A stretch of DNA of 60,967 nt from NCBI GenBank assembly GCA_905235595.1, contig CAJOMG010000003.1, forward strand, positions 1 through 60,967, in the 5' to 3' direction. How positions within the stretch are numbered: position 1 is the stretch's first letter; each line of letters starts with the position of its first letter. The notes below the pieces were generated by a model, which saw only the letters and a program-made list of their open reading frames with translations, was not told the DNA's origin and made no database searches. Shown here piece after piece: positions 9,244 through 17,912 of this stretch. Made by a program: the position numbers and the translations under genes. Source of the stretch: an uncultured Desulfovibrio sp. Lineage in GTDB: Bacteria; Desulfobacterota; Desulfovibrionia; Desulfovibrionales; Desulfovibrionaceae.

Positions 9244-12200
9244 TACGCTTCCTCGCTCATGGCATCGGTCACGGCACGCTGCAAATCTTCTTCCGGTATT
9301 GCTGACAACGCATCGACCACATGCTGGTCAAAGCCGCTATCCTGCCTGAGCAGGGCTATGGCCTGCGATGACGGCATGCCCGCCCGGTATGCCCTGGCAC
9401 TCACCATGGCGCAGTAGGCATTGATCACAGCCAAAGCACGCGCATTGGGCATGATTTCTTCTCCTCGGAGATGCCGTGGCTGCCCTGTGCCATCCATGCG
9501 TTCGCCCATCTGGTACACAGCTTCAGACACTGGCAGGTTGAACTGCATGTCATGCAGGATATTGTACGCGTATTCTGGAGCGCGATTGACCTCGCTCTGT
9601 TCTTCGGGAGTCAGACTCCCCTTCTTTGTCAGCAATCCCCGGGGCACAAATATCTTGCCAACCTGTGAAAGCCTGGCAGCAAAACGCAGGGTTTCTCTGT
9701 CCTTATCAGGCAGGTTCATGGACGCAGCCAGCAGGGTTGCCACCTTCTCCATTTTGAGAGAATGCCCTACCAGGTTTGTATCAACGCTTTCAATGGCACG
9801 TGCCAAGGCAGCCATACTGTTGACCTGCCGCTGGCGGGCAGCCTCGGCACGGCGTCGGAATTCCGTAATATCCTGGAAAATGCTTACGCAACCGCCACGG
9901 TCTTCTGCCTGTGCAGCATTTTTTTCTTCAAAGGGGAAGAGTGATACGCGGTATAAACGTGTTTCCTCTTGCCACGGTACAGATATTTCAAGACTGCCCT
10001 CATTCCCTTCGGCATCCATACGCTCCATGCCGGCTAGCAAGGCTCCTGCTGCCGTTGCCGGTAATACTGCATCAATAGATTTTCCAACGATGTTCTCTTC
10101 CGTTGAACCTGCCAATACGGCAAAAGCGGGGTTGCACATCTGCACACAGCCTTCGCCATCCATAAGCATAAGCCCGGCCTGCAGAGAAGCGTTGACACTG
10201 TCGAGCAGGGCTTTCTGGCGCCGGGCAACTTCCGCACGGCGGCGGAATTCCGTAATGTCCTGGAAAATACCTACGCAACCACCACGTACCGAAACGCCAG
10301 TCTGGTCTGACCTCTTTTCATCAAAGGGGAAGAGTGTCACGCGGTACAGACGTGTGCCGCCTGCACCAGGCACAGAAACCTCCAGGCTGCTTTCCCGCCC
10401 ACCTGTGCTGACCTGCTCCATGCCAGCAATAAGATTGTTGGCCGCCTGCCCGGGCAGAATGGAAGCAATGTGCCTGCCCACAATGGCCGTTTCTGCCCTT
10501 TCTGCCATGTTACCAAAGGCGGGGTTGCACATCTGCACAAGGCCATCTGCATCCATGAGCATGAGCCCGGCCTGCAGGGAGGCGTTGACACTGTCGAGCA
10601 GGGCTTTCTGGCGCCGGGCCACTTCCGCACGGCGGCGGAATTCCGTAATGTCTTGGAAAATCCCCACACAGCCCTCGCGTACGGAGGCGTCAACCTGATC
10701 CGCCTTCTTCTCCTCGAAAGGAAAAAGGCTCACACGGTACAAACGCGTATCATCTTCACGCGGGACGGAAATTTCAAGACTGCGTTCACGTCCACCGCTA
10801 CGAAGGTCTTCCATACCAGATAAAAGTATATTGCCTGCAGCAACAGGGAGCAGTGACGTAATAGCCGTACCAATAATATCGGCCTCTGACCTGCCTGCCA
10901 TCTGGCCAAAGGCGGGGTTGCACATCTGCACAAGGCCATCTGCATCCATGAGCATGAGCCCGGCCTGCAGAGAAGCGTTGACACTGTCGAGCAGGGCTTT
11001 CTGCCTGCGGGCCACTTCCGCACGGCGGCGAAATTCCGTAATATCCTGAAAAATCCCCACACAGCCGCCATGGACAGCTGCTTCGGATTGCCCGTCCTGC
11101 CTTTCTTCAAAGGGAAAGAGTGTCACGCGGTACAAATGCATGTTCCCACCGCGGGGCACAGATATTTCCAGGCTGCACTCGCTTCTGCTTACATCGAACT
11201 GTTGCATGCTTGCACGCAGTTTGCCGGCGGCCTCAGCAGGCAGCACTGCGTCAATATCCGCTCCCTGAACATCATTTTCAGAGGCATCTGTCAGCTGCAC
11301 AAAAGCGGGATTGCACATCTGCACCTGACCTGTTCCATCCATAAGCATGAGCCCGGCCTGCAGAGAAGCGTTAACGCTATCAAGAAGCATTTTTTGCCGT
11401 CGGATGAGCTTGTACAGCCGTTGGAAACGAAGGGCAGTTGCCCGGTGTGATCGGCTTACCAGCGATGCCCAGATAAATGCCAGCAGCAAGGCCGCACCGA
11501 GGCTTCCAAGTATGCCCAAACCGTAAATTTGCCGGGCTTGTCCCTGAACCTGTTCTTCAACCATGGCTGAAGGGGCCTCTATGGCCACAAGCCACCCAAG
11601 GCTTGTCAGGCGATTTCCCAACGAATAGGTGTCTCCTTCGCCTACCAGGGCTTTTCTGTGTTTGAAAGGTAAACTGCCGGAAGTATTCTCCAGGTGGGCA
11701 GATTCCACAGACAGCACTCCATTACGCAGAACAATGGCCTCCCATCCAGTGGCACCATACTGTAAAATGGCTGGCAGCAAGTCCTTATGTTCCTGCCTCA
11801 GAGAAAGGAAATTCATCAGGGCCTTATCCATGGGCACAATGGCCAGCAGCGCGGCAACAGGGGCGTTGTCACCCCGACCCAGAACCTCAAACATGGGATC
11901 AGCCACACACAGAACCGGTACATTATCACGCATGCGCACAGCCCCGTAAGCAATGGCTTTTGTGCGCAAGGCCTCGCCCACAAGGGCAACATCCTCTTCG
12001 GAAAGGCGGGTATCCCCCTTGGGTGCAAGTAATGGCAAGCCATCATGGGTAACGATGCGTGCAGTGAGCCACCCCTTGCTGCGGATAAAATCCTGCAGCA
12101 AATCCTGCATATAGCTCATCTGTTCAGCGAGAGAGACAACGGTCTCATCAGGACTTTGGGCGGCATCTGGAGCAGTGAGACGCTGCAGCCCATCCTGACC

Positions 12201-12503
12201 GAGACTGCGTACATCCATGGCAAAAAGCCGGAAAATTTCCGCACTGCTTACGAGCCGCAGCTGATCTGTAAGACCGGTATTCCAGGCATGAATAGCATCC
12301 AGGGCTTTATCTACCCACGATTGCTGCAGTTCGCGCTGGGTGTTTTCGATATCCTGTGCAACATTTTTCAACTGCAGCGTACAAAGGCCATACGCGACTG
12401 CTGCAGCCACGATGAGCAGGCATAATCCCACCGAAAAGACAGCGGCCTTTTTCAAGCGATAGCGCCCCACATCTGCACGCTCATTCGGTTCCTGCATATC
12501 CAT
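9243..12503 (-). CDS. Membrane sensor with four tandem PAS units and a degenerate HD-GYP domain
   Basis: A 1086-residue inner-membrane protein. TM1 lies at about residues 20-43 and a second TM near 325-347; between them is a periplasmic domain of about 280 residues, probably Cache-like. Four PAS units of about 130 residues follow. The C-terminal 190 residues align with HD-GYP c-di-GMP phosphodiesterases but lack key residues: the HD pair is replaced (RLSQVGK near 944) and the HHE/GYP region reads QMGERMDGTGQP near 1000. Catalysis is therefore unlikely and c-di-GMP sensing is possible. The ATG at 12503 has AGGA upstream; a TTG at 12512 is an alternative. It is coupled to the LapG-like gene upstream and the glycosyltransferase-like gene downstream. 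Confidence 0.85.
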   Translation of the reverse strand: MDMQEPNERADVGRYRLKKAAVFSVGLCLLIVAAAVAYGLCTLQLKNVAQDIENTQRELQQSWVDKALDAIHAWNTGLTDQLRLVSSAEIFRLFAMDVRSLGQDGLQRLTAPDAAQSPDETVVSLAEQMSYMQDLLQDFIRSKGWLTARIVTHDGLPLLAPKGDTRLSEEDVALVGEALRTKAIAYGAVRMRDNVPVLCVADPMFEVLGRGDNAPVAALLAIVPMDKALMNFLSLRQEHKDLLPAILQYGATGWEAIVLRNGVLSVESAHLENTSGSLPFKHRKALVGEGDTYSLGNRLTSLGWLVAIEAPSAMVEEQVQGQARQIYGLGILGSLGAALLLAFIWASLVSRSHRATALRFQRLYKLIRRQKMLLDSVNASLQAGLMLMDGTGQVQMCNPAFVQLTDASENDVQGADIDAVLPAEAAGKLRASMQQFDVSRSECSLEISVPRGGNMHLYRVTLFPFEERQDGQSEAAVHGGCVGIFQDITEFRRRAEVARRQKALLDSVNASLQAGLMLMDADGLVQMCNPAFGQMAGRSEADIIGTAITSLLPVAAGNILLSGMEDLRSGGRERSLEISVPREDDTRLYRVSLFPFEEKKADQVDASVREGCVGIFQDITEFRRRAEVARRQKALLDSVNASLQAGLMLMDADGLVQMCNPAFGNMAERAETAIVGRHIASILPGQAANNLIAGMEQVSTGGRESSLEVSVPGAGGTRLYRVTLFPFDEKRSDQTGVSVRGGCVGIFQDITEFRRRAEVARRQKALLDSVNASLQAGLMLMDGEGCVQMCNPAFAVLAGSTEENIVGKSIDAVLPATAAGALLAGMERMDAEGNEGSLEISVPWQEETRLYRVSLFPFEEKNAAQAEDRGGCVSIFQDITEFRRRAEAARQRQVNSMAALARAIESVDTNLVGHSLKMEKVATLLAASMNLPDKDRETLRFAARLSQVGKIFVPRGLLTKKGSLTPEEQSEVNRAPEYAYNILHDMQFNLPVSEAVYQMGERMDGTGQPRHLRGEEIMPNARALAVINAYCAMVSARAYRAGMPSSQAIALLRQDSGFDQHVVDALSAIPEEDLQRAVTDAMSEEA
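9840..11400 (-). repeat. Four tandem PAS-coding repeats, period about 390 bp
   Basis: The segment coding LLDSVNASLQAGLMLMD recurs four times, centred near 11375, 10980, 10588 and 10196, so the period is about 390 bp (130 codons). Identity is high at the DNA level: a block of about 65 bases ending in the cggcctgcag motif is identical between the copies at about 10513-10576 and 10906-10970. The unit nearest the membrane (11002-11400) is the most diverged. This is far above ordinary PAS similarity and points to recent duplication or gene conversion. Confidence 0.9.
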
Positions 12504-12514
12504 ATGTACCAATC

Positions 12515-13408
12515 CTACTTGATTTTACGGCCTTTCAGATGAGCCCAACGGCAGAACTCATTCACGGAGTACTGTGGCATATACTGACGCAGACGTGAAT
12601 GGGACAGCACGGCATTACTCAAATTGTCCAGTATGTAGGCGTCACCGTTATCGTAGACGGCGAGCACTGCATGGGCAAAATTACGAACAGTATCTCTGAC
12701 AACCACAATACGCATATTTTCGGGTGGAACACCCAGTTCCTTGAGGGTAAAATACTTAACAATGCTGTAGTCTTCACAATCACCGGATTTTTTGAGGAAC
12801 TCATCCGGAATGGCCCAATAGTCCTGCTTGTGCCAATTGACGATATCTTCCTTGTACGGCCATGTATTCCAAAAGGCGTTGACGTAGCGCAAACGCTCCA
12901 TAAAAGCCTTGGGCGCCTTTGATTTAAAGCTACTCCAGGTAACATCCCGCTTGAAGACCTTAGCAGGCTCAAAAATGGAAGATTGGCCGTTTCGCTTGAG
13001 AAGATCCAGCCACGCTGGCAGTGAAGAAAGAGGACGTTTGAACTCAACTGTTCCAAAGAGCTGCACCTTATTGCCCTGTGCCGGTGCTGACGCTTGCGCA
13101 GGTGCCGCTGTAGATTGATGTGGCTCTGCATTATTCACCAAACCTTCATGGGAATTGTCAGCGTTGACCGCTGCGGCTTCCACAGATGGTGCAACAGCGT
13201 CGGTGGCTAGCGCAGAATCCCTTTGCTCCTTGCTGTCAGTCGTTGCGGAATGCTCAGGGGAAGAAGCCTCTATGCCAGTTTGTGCGGTAACTCCTTCTTT
13301 TGCCCAAGCTGGTGAAAGCGCCCAAAAGCCAGCAATGTGGCCGACTATGAGTACTGTCATGGCATAGAAGAATACTATGCTGGATAAAAGTGACATTTTT
13401 TTAAGCAT
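12515..13408 (-). CDS. LapG-like periplasmic transglutaminase-type cysteine protease
   Basis: A 297-residue protein of the BTLCP (DUF920) class. An N-terminal hydrophobic segment (about residues 5-30) ending in SPAWAKEG serves as signal peptide or anchor, followed by a low-complexity A/S/E-rich stretch to about residue 115 and then the protease domain. The catalytic triad can be seen as SGDCEDYS (Cys near 210), NFAHAV (His near 246) and ILDNL (Asp near 258). In Pseudomonas, LapG cuts the large adhesin LapA and is held back by the c-di-GMP receptor LapD. Here the next gene, 11 bases downstream, is a degenerate HD-GYP sensor instead of a LapD. No adhesin is in the window. Confidence 0.85.
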   Translation of the reverse strand: MLKKMSLLSSIVFFYAMTVLIVGHIAGFWALSPAWAKEGVTAQTGIEASSPEHSATTDSKEQRDSALATDAVAPSVEAAAVNADNSHEGLVNNAEPHQSTAAPAQASAPAQGNKVQLFGTVEFKRPLSSLPAWLDLLKRNGQSSIFEPAKVFKRDVTWSSFKSKAPKAFMERLRYVNAFWNTWPYKEDIVNWHKQDYWAIPDEFLKKSGDCEDYSIVKYFTLKELGVPPENMRIVVVRDTVRNFAHAVLAVYDNGDAYILDNLSNAVLSHSRLRQYMPQYSVNEFCRWAHLKGRKIK

Positions 13409-13482
13409 AGGCTTCTTATGTCAGGATTCCATATATGAACGCCCAAGCCTGTGAAACACGCCATAAAGGCAGACTACGGCAG

Positions 13483-13896
13483 TTACATACCTTGCACCGA
13501 ACAATCAAAACGTCCATCGTCCTTGCCGCTCACCACATAGCGCAGGCGGTCTACAATGGTATTATCTGCATCAAATGTAAGTATCCTGGGCTGACGATCA
13601 TATATCTCTTCAGGCTTGTTCACATATTCGTAGGCGCTGATGATAAGCTCGTCGCCAGGCTGGCATAAACGTGCCGCTGCACCGTTTAGCACACAGCAAC
13701 GTGAATCAGAATTCCCATACAACACATAGGTTGAGAAACGCTGCCCGTTATTCTTGTTCCAAATGTAGACAAATTCCAATGGGTACATACCAACTTCGTG
13801 GCAGATATCTGGATCAAGTGTCACAGAACCGTGGTACTCAAAATCACAGGAAGTTACGCGTATGCAATGCAGTTTGGCCCGAAGGATGTGGAGCAT
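13483..13896 (-). CDS. panD: Aspartate 1-decarboxylase (PanD)
   Basis: It makes beta-alanine for pantothenate from L-aspartate using a pyruvoyl group formed by self-cleavage. The 137-residue protein has KLH at residues 8-10 with the catalytic lysine, YHGS at 21-24 (cleavage between Gly23 and Ser24), [12 protein letters not shown] and the NGAAA loop. The reading frame extends upstream to 13983 but GGGGAGGG just before ATG 13896 fixes the start; the extension covers a terminator. It has about 15 extra residues at the C-terminus compared with E. coli. No other pantothenate gene is nearby, and LapG follows 74 bases downstream on the same strand. Confidence 0.88.
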   Translation of the reverse strand: MLHILRAKLHCIRVTSCDFEYHGSVTLDPDICHEVGMYPLEFVYIWNKNNGQRFSTYVLYGNSDSRCCVLNGAAARLCQPGDELIISAYEYVNKPEEIYDRQPRILTFDADNTIVDRLRYVVSGKDDGRFDCSVQGM

Positions 13897-13927
13897 GGGC
13901 CCTCCCCACAAAAAAATATTAGGAAAT

Positions 13928-13951
13928 AAAAAAAAAGCCGCATAAAGCGGC
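13928..13951 (-). terminator. Intrinsic terminator on the minus strand
   Basis: A perfect 5-bp GC-rich stem (gccgc / gcggc, 13937-13951, 5-base loop) is followed on the minus strand by about nine T residues. It lies just after the stop of the 14402-13980 gene, so it ends that transcript and makes panD an independent unit. Confidence 0.8.
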
Positions 13952-13979
13952 CATGATATACGAAGTTTAGAGAAATAAA

Positions 13980-14402
13980 TCAATAGGCCTTAATGTAGTC
14001 GTCCAAATTTTCTGCAGAACAGTTTCGACTCACCCAAAAAGCAGAAGCCCATACCATAAGCGCGGTTGCCTGTGTGTCATCCAGTGTTTTGATTTTGGAT
14101 TCCAGGCTCGATTTGCTTGCTCCATGACGTAGGTGGACATTATTCATGTCACACGCATCCGTCACACACAGCAATAAATACGAAAGCCGTGTATGATCGG
14201 GCATAAGTTTCATATCCTTATGCGCTTCAACAATTGTTTTCAGCTCGGATGCACTGAATATTTGCTTGATACTCGTGATTGCTCGAAAAAACGTATCAAC
14301 GGCCCAAGGAAGTATAAATTCCGCACCGGCACTCTTAGTACGAAAATAATCTTTCAGCCAGCGCTCTTGTTCTTCATTGATACGTGCTGCAACCTGCGGC
14401 AT
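13980..14402 (-). CDS. Hypothetical protein, 140 aa
   Basis: I do not recognise this protein. It is soluble and mostly helical. The N-terminus ([19 protein letters not shown]) has the look of a small ribbon-helix-helix or TraY/Arc-like segment but is too short to be sure. I chose ATG 14402 (GGGGG upstream) over the frame's first codon at 14435. It stands alone between a strong terminator on its 3' side and cobT, which is divergent from it. Confidence 0.5.
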   Translation of the reverse strand: MPQVAARINEEQERWLKDYFRTKSAGAEFILPWAVDTFFRAITSIKQIFSASELKTIVEAHKDMKLMPDHTRLSYLLLCVTDACDMNNVHLRHGASKSSLESKIKTLDDTQATALMVWASAFWVSRNCSAENLDDYIKAY

Positions 14403-14591
14403 GGTGCCCCCAGTACGCAATACATTCCGGCACATACAATGCCGAAGTATTGTTTATGCATTTTTTTGCACTGAAATACACTACCCCACCAAAAAATTCA
14501 AGAAAAAATCTAGACTTTTTTCCTTAAAAATGCCATCCCCTGACTGGCTCAGCCACACAGCAATATGGATAAGACAGGATACAAAAATACA

Positions 14592-15695
14592 ATGAATGCG
14601 ACTGGCGTTACCTTGATGGAATCTCTCTTTCCCGCACTGCATATCGCTCCTCTACACCTTAATCATCTGCATGCGGCACAAGCGCACCTAGACAACCTAA
14701 CCAAGCCTCGCGGCAGTCTGGGGCGTCTTGAGTCTTTAGCCTCGCGTCTGTATGCCATGGCTGAAGGACGCACACCTCTTAACGTATCCCCCTCCATCAT
14801 GCTTACTGTGGCTGGCGATCATGGCGTGGCTGCACAGCATGTTTCGCCGTATCCACAGGCTGTCACACGTCAGATGGTACAGAATTTTCTTCATGAAGGT
14901 GCCGCCATCAATGCTTTATGCCGCGTTTCTGGCATGGATCTACGCATTGTGGATGCTGGCTGCTGCGGTGGTCCCTTTCCCCACAACCCTATGCTCATCG
15001 ACCGTCGCCTTGGCAACGGTACTGCCGACTTGAGCCAGGAAGCTGCCATGAGTCGTGCCACATGTCTGGCCGGCCTTCATGCAGGAATACAGCTGGCACA
15101 GGAATTGGCTGACGAAGGCTACCGCTGCATTGGTACGGGAGAAATGGGCATAGCCAACAGTACATCGGCCACAGCACTGTACTGTGCACTCCTGGCGCAA
15201 GACCCGGCAGACATGACCGGCCCAGGGGCAGGTGCAGACACAGCAATGCTGCACCACAAAATTGCAGTAGTGCGGCGTGCATTGACTGTTCATGCCAACG
15301 CGCTCAATGGTGACGTCATAGACGTACTTGCTGCTTTGGGTGGTTTTGAAATCGTCATGATGGCCGGTATCATGCTGGGCGCTGCCTCCCGACGAATACC
15401 AGTACTTGTGGATGGTTTTATTTGCAGTGCTGCCTTTGTGGCGGCCCTCACGCTTTGCCCGGCCCTGGAAGGATATGCCATACTGGCTCATGCCTCTGCT
15501 GAACCAGGGCACATACGTGCCCTGGATACCCTTCACTGCAACAGGGAATCGGCTATCCCGCTGCTGCATCTCGGCATGCACCTTGGCGAAGGAACTGGCT
15601 GCGCTGTTGCTTACCATCTGCTACGCTGCTCGGCAGCCATCTTTAATGACATGGCCACCTTCACTTCCGCCGGAGTGGCAGATACATCATGCTGA
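14592..15695 (+). CDS. cobT: Nicotinate-nucleotide-dimethylbenzimidazole phosphoribosyltransferase (CobT)
   Basis: CobT activates the lower-ligand base of cobalamin to alpha-ribazole phosphate. The roughly 368-residue protein has TKPRGSLGRLE near the start, VAGDHGVA near residue 75, GEMGIANSTSA in the middle and HLGEGTG near the end, whose glutamate is the catalytic base of the family. The start at 14592 is preferred on weak grounds (AGGA at 14575); 14565 and 14616 are alternatives. No other cobalamin gene and no recognisable cobalamin riboswitch is near. It overlaps the next gene by 7 bases (ATGCTGA). Confidence 0.9.
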   Translation: MNATGVTLMESLFPALHIAPLHLNHLHAAQAHLDNLTKPRGSLGRLESLASRLYAMAEGRTPLNVSPSIMLTVAGDHGVAAQHVSPYPQAVTRQMVQNFLHEGAAINALCRVSGMDLRIVDAGCCGGPFPHNPMLIDRRLGNGTADLSQEAAMSRATCLAGLHAGIQLAQELADEGYRCIGTGEMGIANSTSATALYCALLAQDPADMTGPGAGADTAMLHHKIAVVRRALTVHANALNGDVIDVLAALGGFEIVMMAGIMLGAASRRIPVLVDGFICSAAFVAALTLCPALEGYAILAHASAEPGHIRALDTLHCNRESAIPLLHLGMHLGEGTGCAVAYHLLRCSAAIFNDMATFTSAGVADTSC

Positions 15696-16690
15696 CAATA
15701 TCCGATGCAAGCCCGAAGCACATAGGCCAAAGCACCCATCCGCATGACCAGCCTGCTCCTCTTTTGCAGCTTGTGCATGTTTCCCAAAAATTTTTCACAC
15801 AGAGCCTCTGGAGAAAAAGAAAAACACTGCTTGCGGTTAATGACGTAAGCATGTTCATAACACATGGGGAAACAGTCGGACTTGTGGGCGAATCCGGATG
15901 TGGCAAGTCCACCTTGGGGCGGCTCGCCTGCGGCTTATTGCAACCGTCTGAAGGACATATTCTTCTGGATGGGCGTCCCCTGCCGCCGGCCGGGGCTCAC
16001 AGCTGGGCTACCGGGCGTATTCAAATGATCTTTCAGGATCCCATTTCTTCGCTCAATCCAAGGCTGCGTGTACGTTCCTCCATAGCGGAACCACTGGCAG
16101 CCAAACACATTGGCCGTGTTGAAAGAAACAACATGGCTGATGCAATCCTGGGTGAAGTAGGCCTTGACGGACTTGGAAGCCGTTATCCACACGAATTTTC
16201 CGGCGGTCAGCGTCAACGCATTGCCATAGCCCGTGCCCTCATCACGCGACCGGATCTGGTTATTTGTGACGAGCCGGTTTCGGCGTTGGATGCCTCAATA
16301 CAGGCACAAACGCTCAATCTGTTACGCACAGTACAAGAACGTTTTGGCCCAGCCTACTTGTTTATTTCGCACGATTTGGCCGTGGTGGGTTTCATGTGCA
16401 AAAGGATCGTCGTCATGTATTTGGGAAGCATTGTTGAAGAAGGCTCCACGGAGCAGATTTTCACAGCTTCCGCGCACCCATATACCCAGGCGTTGCTGGC
16501 TGCCATTCCCAGTGGAGATGAAACAAAAAAATACGCCCCCCCCGAAGGAGAACTGCCCAATCCGCTTTCCCCTCCCACCGGCTGCCATTTTCACCCTCGC
16601 TGCCCGCATGCTCTTGCTATCTGTCGTCGCGAGCCCCCCACATGGAAGGCTCTTGCCCCTGACCACAGTGTACGCTGCTGGCTGGCATGA
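15689..16690 (+). CDS. Oligopeptide/dipeptide-type ABC transporter ATP-binding protein (OppF/DppF-like)
   Basis: A 333-residue cytoplasmic ATPase. Walker A is GESGCGKST near residue 70, the signature is FSGGQRQRIAIARAL, Walker B is LVICDEPVSALD, and the C-terminal oligopeptide/dipeptide extension carries FHPRCPHA. It overlaps cobT and is probably coupled to it. No permease, partner ATPase or binding protein accompanies it, so the substrate is unknown; nickel, cobalt-related compounds or peptides are all possible. A run of eight C at 16536-16543 lies in the coding sequence. The convergent ligase gene ends only 7 bases away. Confidence 0.85.
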   Translation: MLTISDASPKHIGQSTHPHDQPAPLLQLVHVSQKFFTQSLWRKRKTLLAVNDVSMFITHGETVGLVGESGCGKSTLGRLACGLLQPSEGHILLDGRPLPPAGAHSWATGRIQMIFQDPISSLNPRLRVRSSIAEPLAAKHIGRVERNNMADAILGEVGLDGLGSRYPHEFSGGQRQRIAIARALITRPDLVICDEPVSALDASIQAQTLNLLRTVQERFGPAYLFISHDLAVVGFMCKRIVVMYLGSIVEEGSTEQIFTASAHPYTQALLAAIPSGDETKKYAPPEGELPNPLSPPTGCHFHPRCPHALAICRREPPTWKALAPDHSVRCWLA

Positions 16691-16697
16691 CAGGCAT

Positions 16698-17912
16698 TCA
16701 CCAGTCTCCGGGTTTGCCCATAGGGTTGCGGGGGATATCCGCACCAAAGTCGTATTTTCCCGGCCGTTCTTCGTCACGCAACTGTGTACGGGCGAAACGG
16801 ATTAAGGAAGCACGCAATTCCTCAAGGTCAGCATTTGCTTCGGGAACGACAAAAGCCTTCAACCTGAAACCTTCCTCAACACGCATGAGCCGTACAGCGC
16901 AACTGCGTACACCGCCACAACGCTCGAGAATTTTGGCCACATGCTGCGGGTACACGTTAATGCCGCCCACCTGAACCGCTTTGTCTATGCGTGCTCCTGG
17001 ACGCAAGTGGCGGTCGTCCAGCCAGGTGACGGTATCCATCAGAGGATACTGACGCAGACCATCATCCGGCAAAAGCCGTTCCAATGTACCGCGCCCTTTT
17101 CCCCTTCCGCGCCGGACATGGGGCAGTAACTCAAAGGGAGCCTCTGGATGCTTTCGGTAACAAAATGCCCCAACTTCGGAAGAACCAAAAATTTCTATAA
17201 CACAAAAACCATAATGCAACAGAGTTTGCAGCACTTCAGACGGCGTGGGGGATGTCGCCGTAAAAACAGTGATGTCCGCCCCTCGTTTCTCTGCCCCACA
17301 TAACCAGTGTTGCAACGTCACGAATTTACTCCATATCAGCGGAATGCCGATGACCATGTCTCCGGAGCGCATCTGCGCGGCAACCGCAGTCGGCAGCGAA
17401 GGCACAGTACGAAAAGGAATTCCCAGGCTTAACGGCAGTAACAGTCCAAAGGTAAATCCATACATATGGTGCAGTGGTGCAGCAACCAACGCTGCTCTTC
17501 TGTCTTCCACAAGCGGAGCAACACTGGTGATCTCCTGGCGCAAATGGCTTTCCCTGTGGGTGCAGGGTTTGGGCACTCCTGTTGTTCCGGAAGTAAAAAA
17601 CGTGACAGGACGTTCCCCACACTCCCATTGTGCAAGTGTGGCCTGAGCAAGTGCATCACAGGTTTCATCAATGCACGGCACTGGTACTTCCGTGTGGAAC
17701 ATGGTATTGACCTGTTGCGTCACGTCTTCCACAGCTTCACGATCCAGCCCCAATGTCTCCCATCGCAACCTTGCAAATTCCTGAATTGCATGCGTGTCAG
17801 AAAAACATGACGGCGTACGGCGCTGGATCACTGCCCGCGTCATGGACTGCACAATGGCTGTAAAAGCGCAGAGCCCGAGATGCGGTATCCTCTCCAGTGG
17901 CCATGATTTCAT
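16698..17912 (-). CDS. apeH: Aryl-acid AMP ligase of the aryl polyene cluster (ApeH-like)
   Basis: It is expected to adenylate the aryl starter acid (4-hydroxybenzoate-type in known systems) and load it on an acyl carrier protein. The ANL-family P-loop is clear (TSGTTGVPK near residue 130), followed by IEIFGSSEVG and a short C-terminal domain. At 404 residues it is somewhat small for the superfamily. The frame is open upstream, but ATG 17912 overlaps the stop of the preceding gene in an ATGA, fixing the start. It is the last gene of the cluster and is convergent with the OppF-like gene. No ammonia lyase or chorismate lyase supplying the starter is in the window. Confidence 0.85.
   Translation of the reverse strand: MKSWPLERIPHLGLCAFTAIVQSMTRAVIQRRTPSCFSDTHAIQEFARLRWETLGLDREAVEDVTQQVNTMFHTEVPVPCIDETCDALAQATLAQWECGERPVTFFTSGTTGVPKPCTHRESHLRQEITSVAPLVEDRRAALVAAPLHHMYGFTFGLLLPLSLGIPFRTVPSLPTAVAAQMRSGDMVIGIPLIWSKFVTLQHWLCGAEKRGADITVFTATSPTPSEVLQTLLHYGFCVIEIFGSSEVGAFCYRKHPEAPFELLPHVRRGRGKGRGTLERLLPDDGLRQYPLMDTVTWLDDRHLRPGARIDKAVQVGGINVYPQHVAKILERCGGVRSCAVRLMRVEEGFRLKAFVVPEANADLEELRASLIRFARTQLRDEERPGKYDFGADIPRNPMGKPGDW

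Noticed and set aside
9421..10698. Plus-strand open frame of 425 codons opposite the PAS/HD-GYP gene
   Set aside because: It repeats in step with the PAS repeats and encodes low-complexity Arg/Ser-rich sequence, so it is a shadow.
9840..11400. Regular repeats considered as a possible CRISPR array
   Set aside because: The period of about 390 bases is one PAS domain and the whole stretch is an open reading frame.
14436..14591. Possible cobalamin riboswitch upstream of cobT
   Set aside because: I could not find the conserved B12-box-like core or the expected stems in the short, AT-rich leader.
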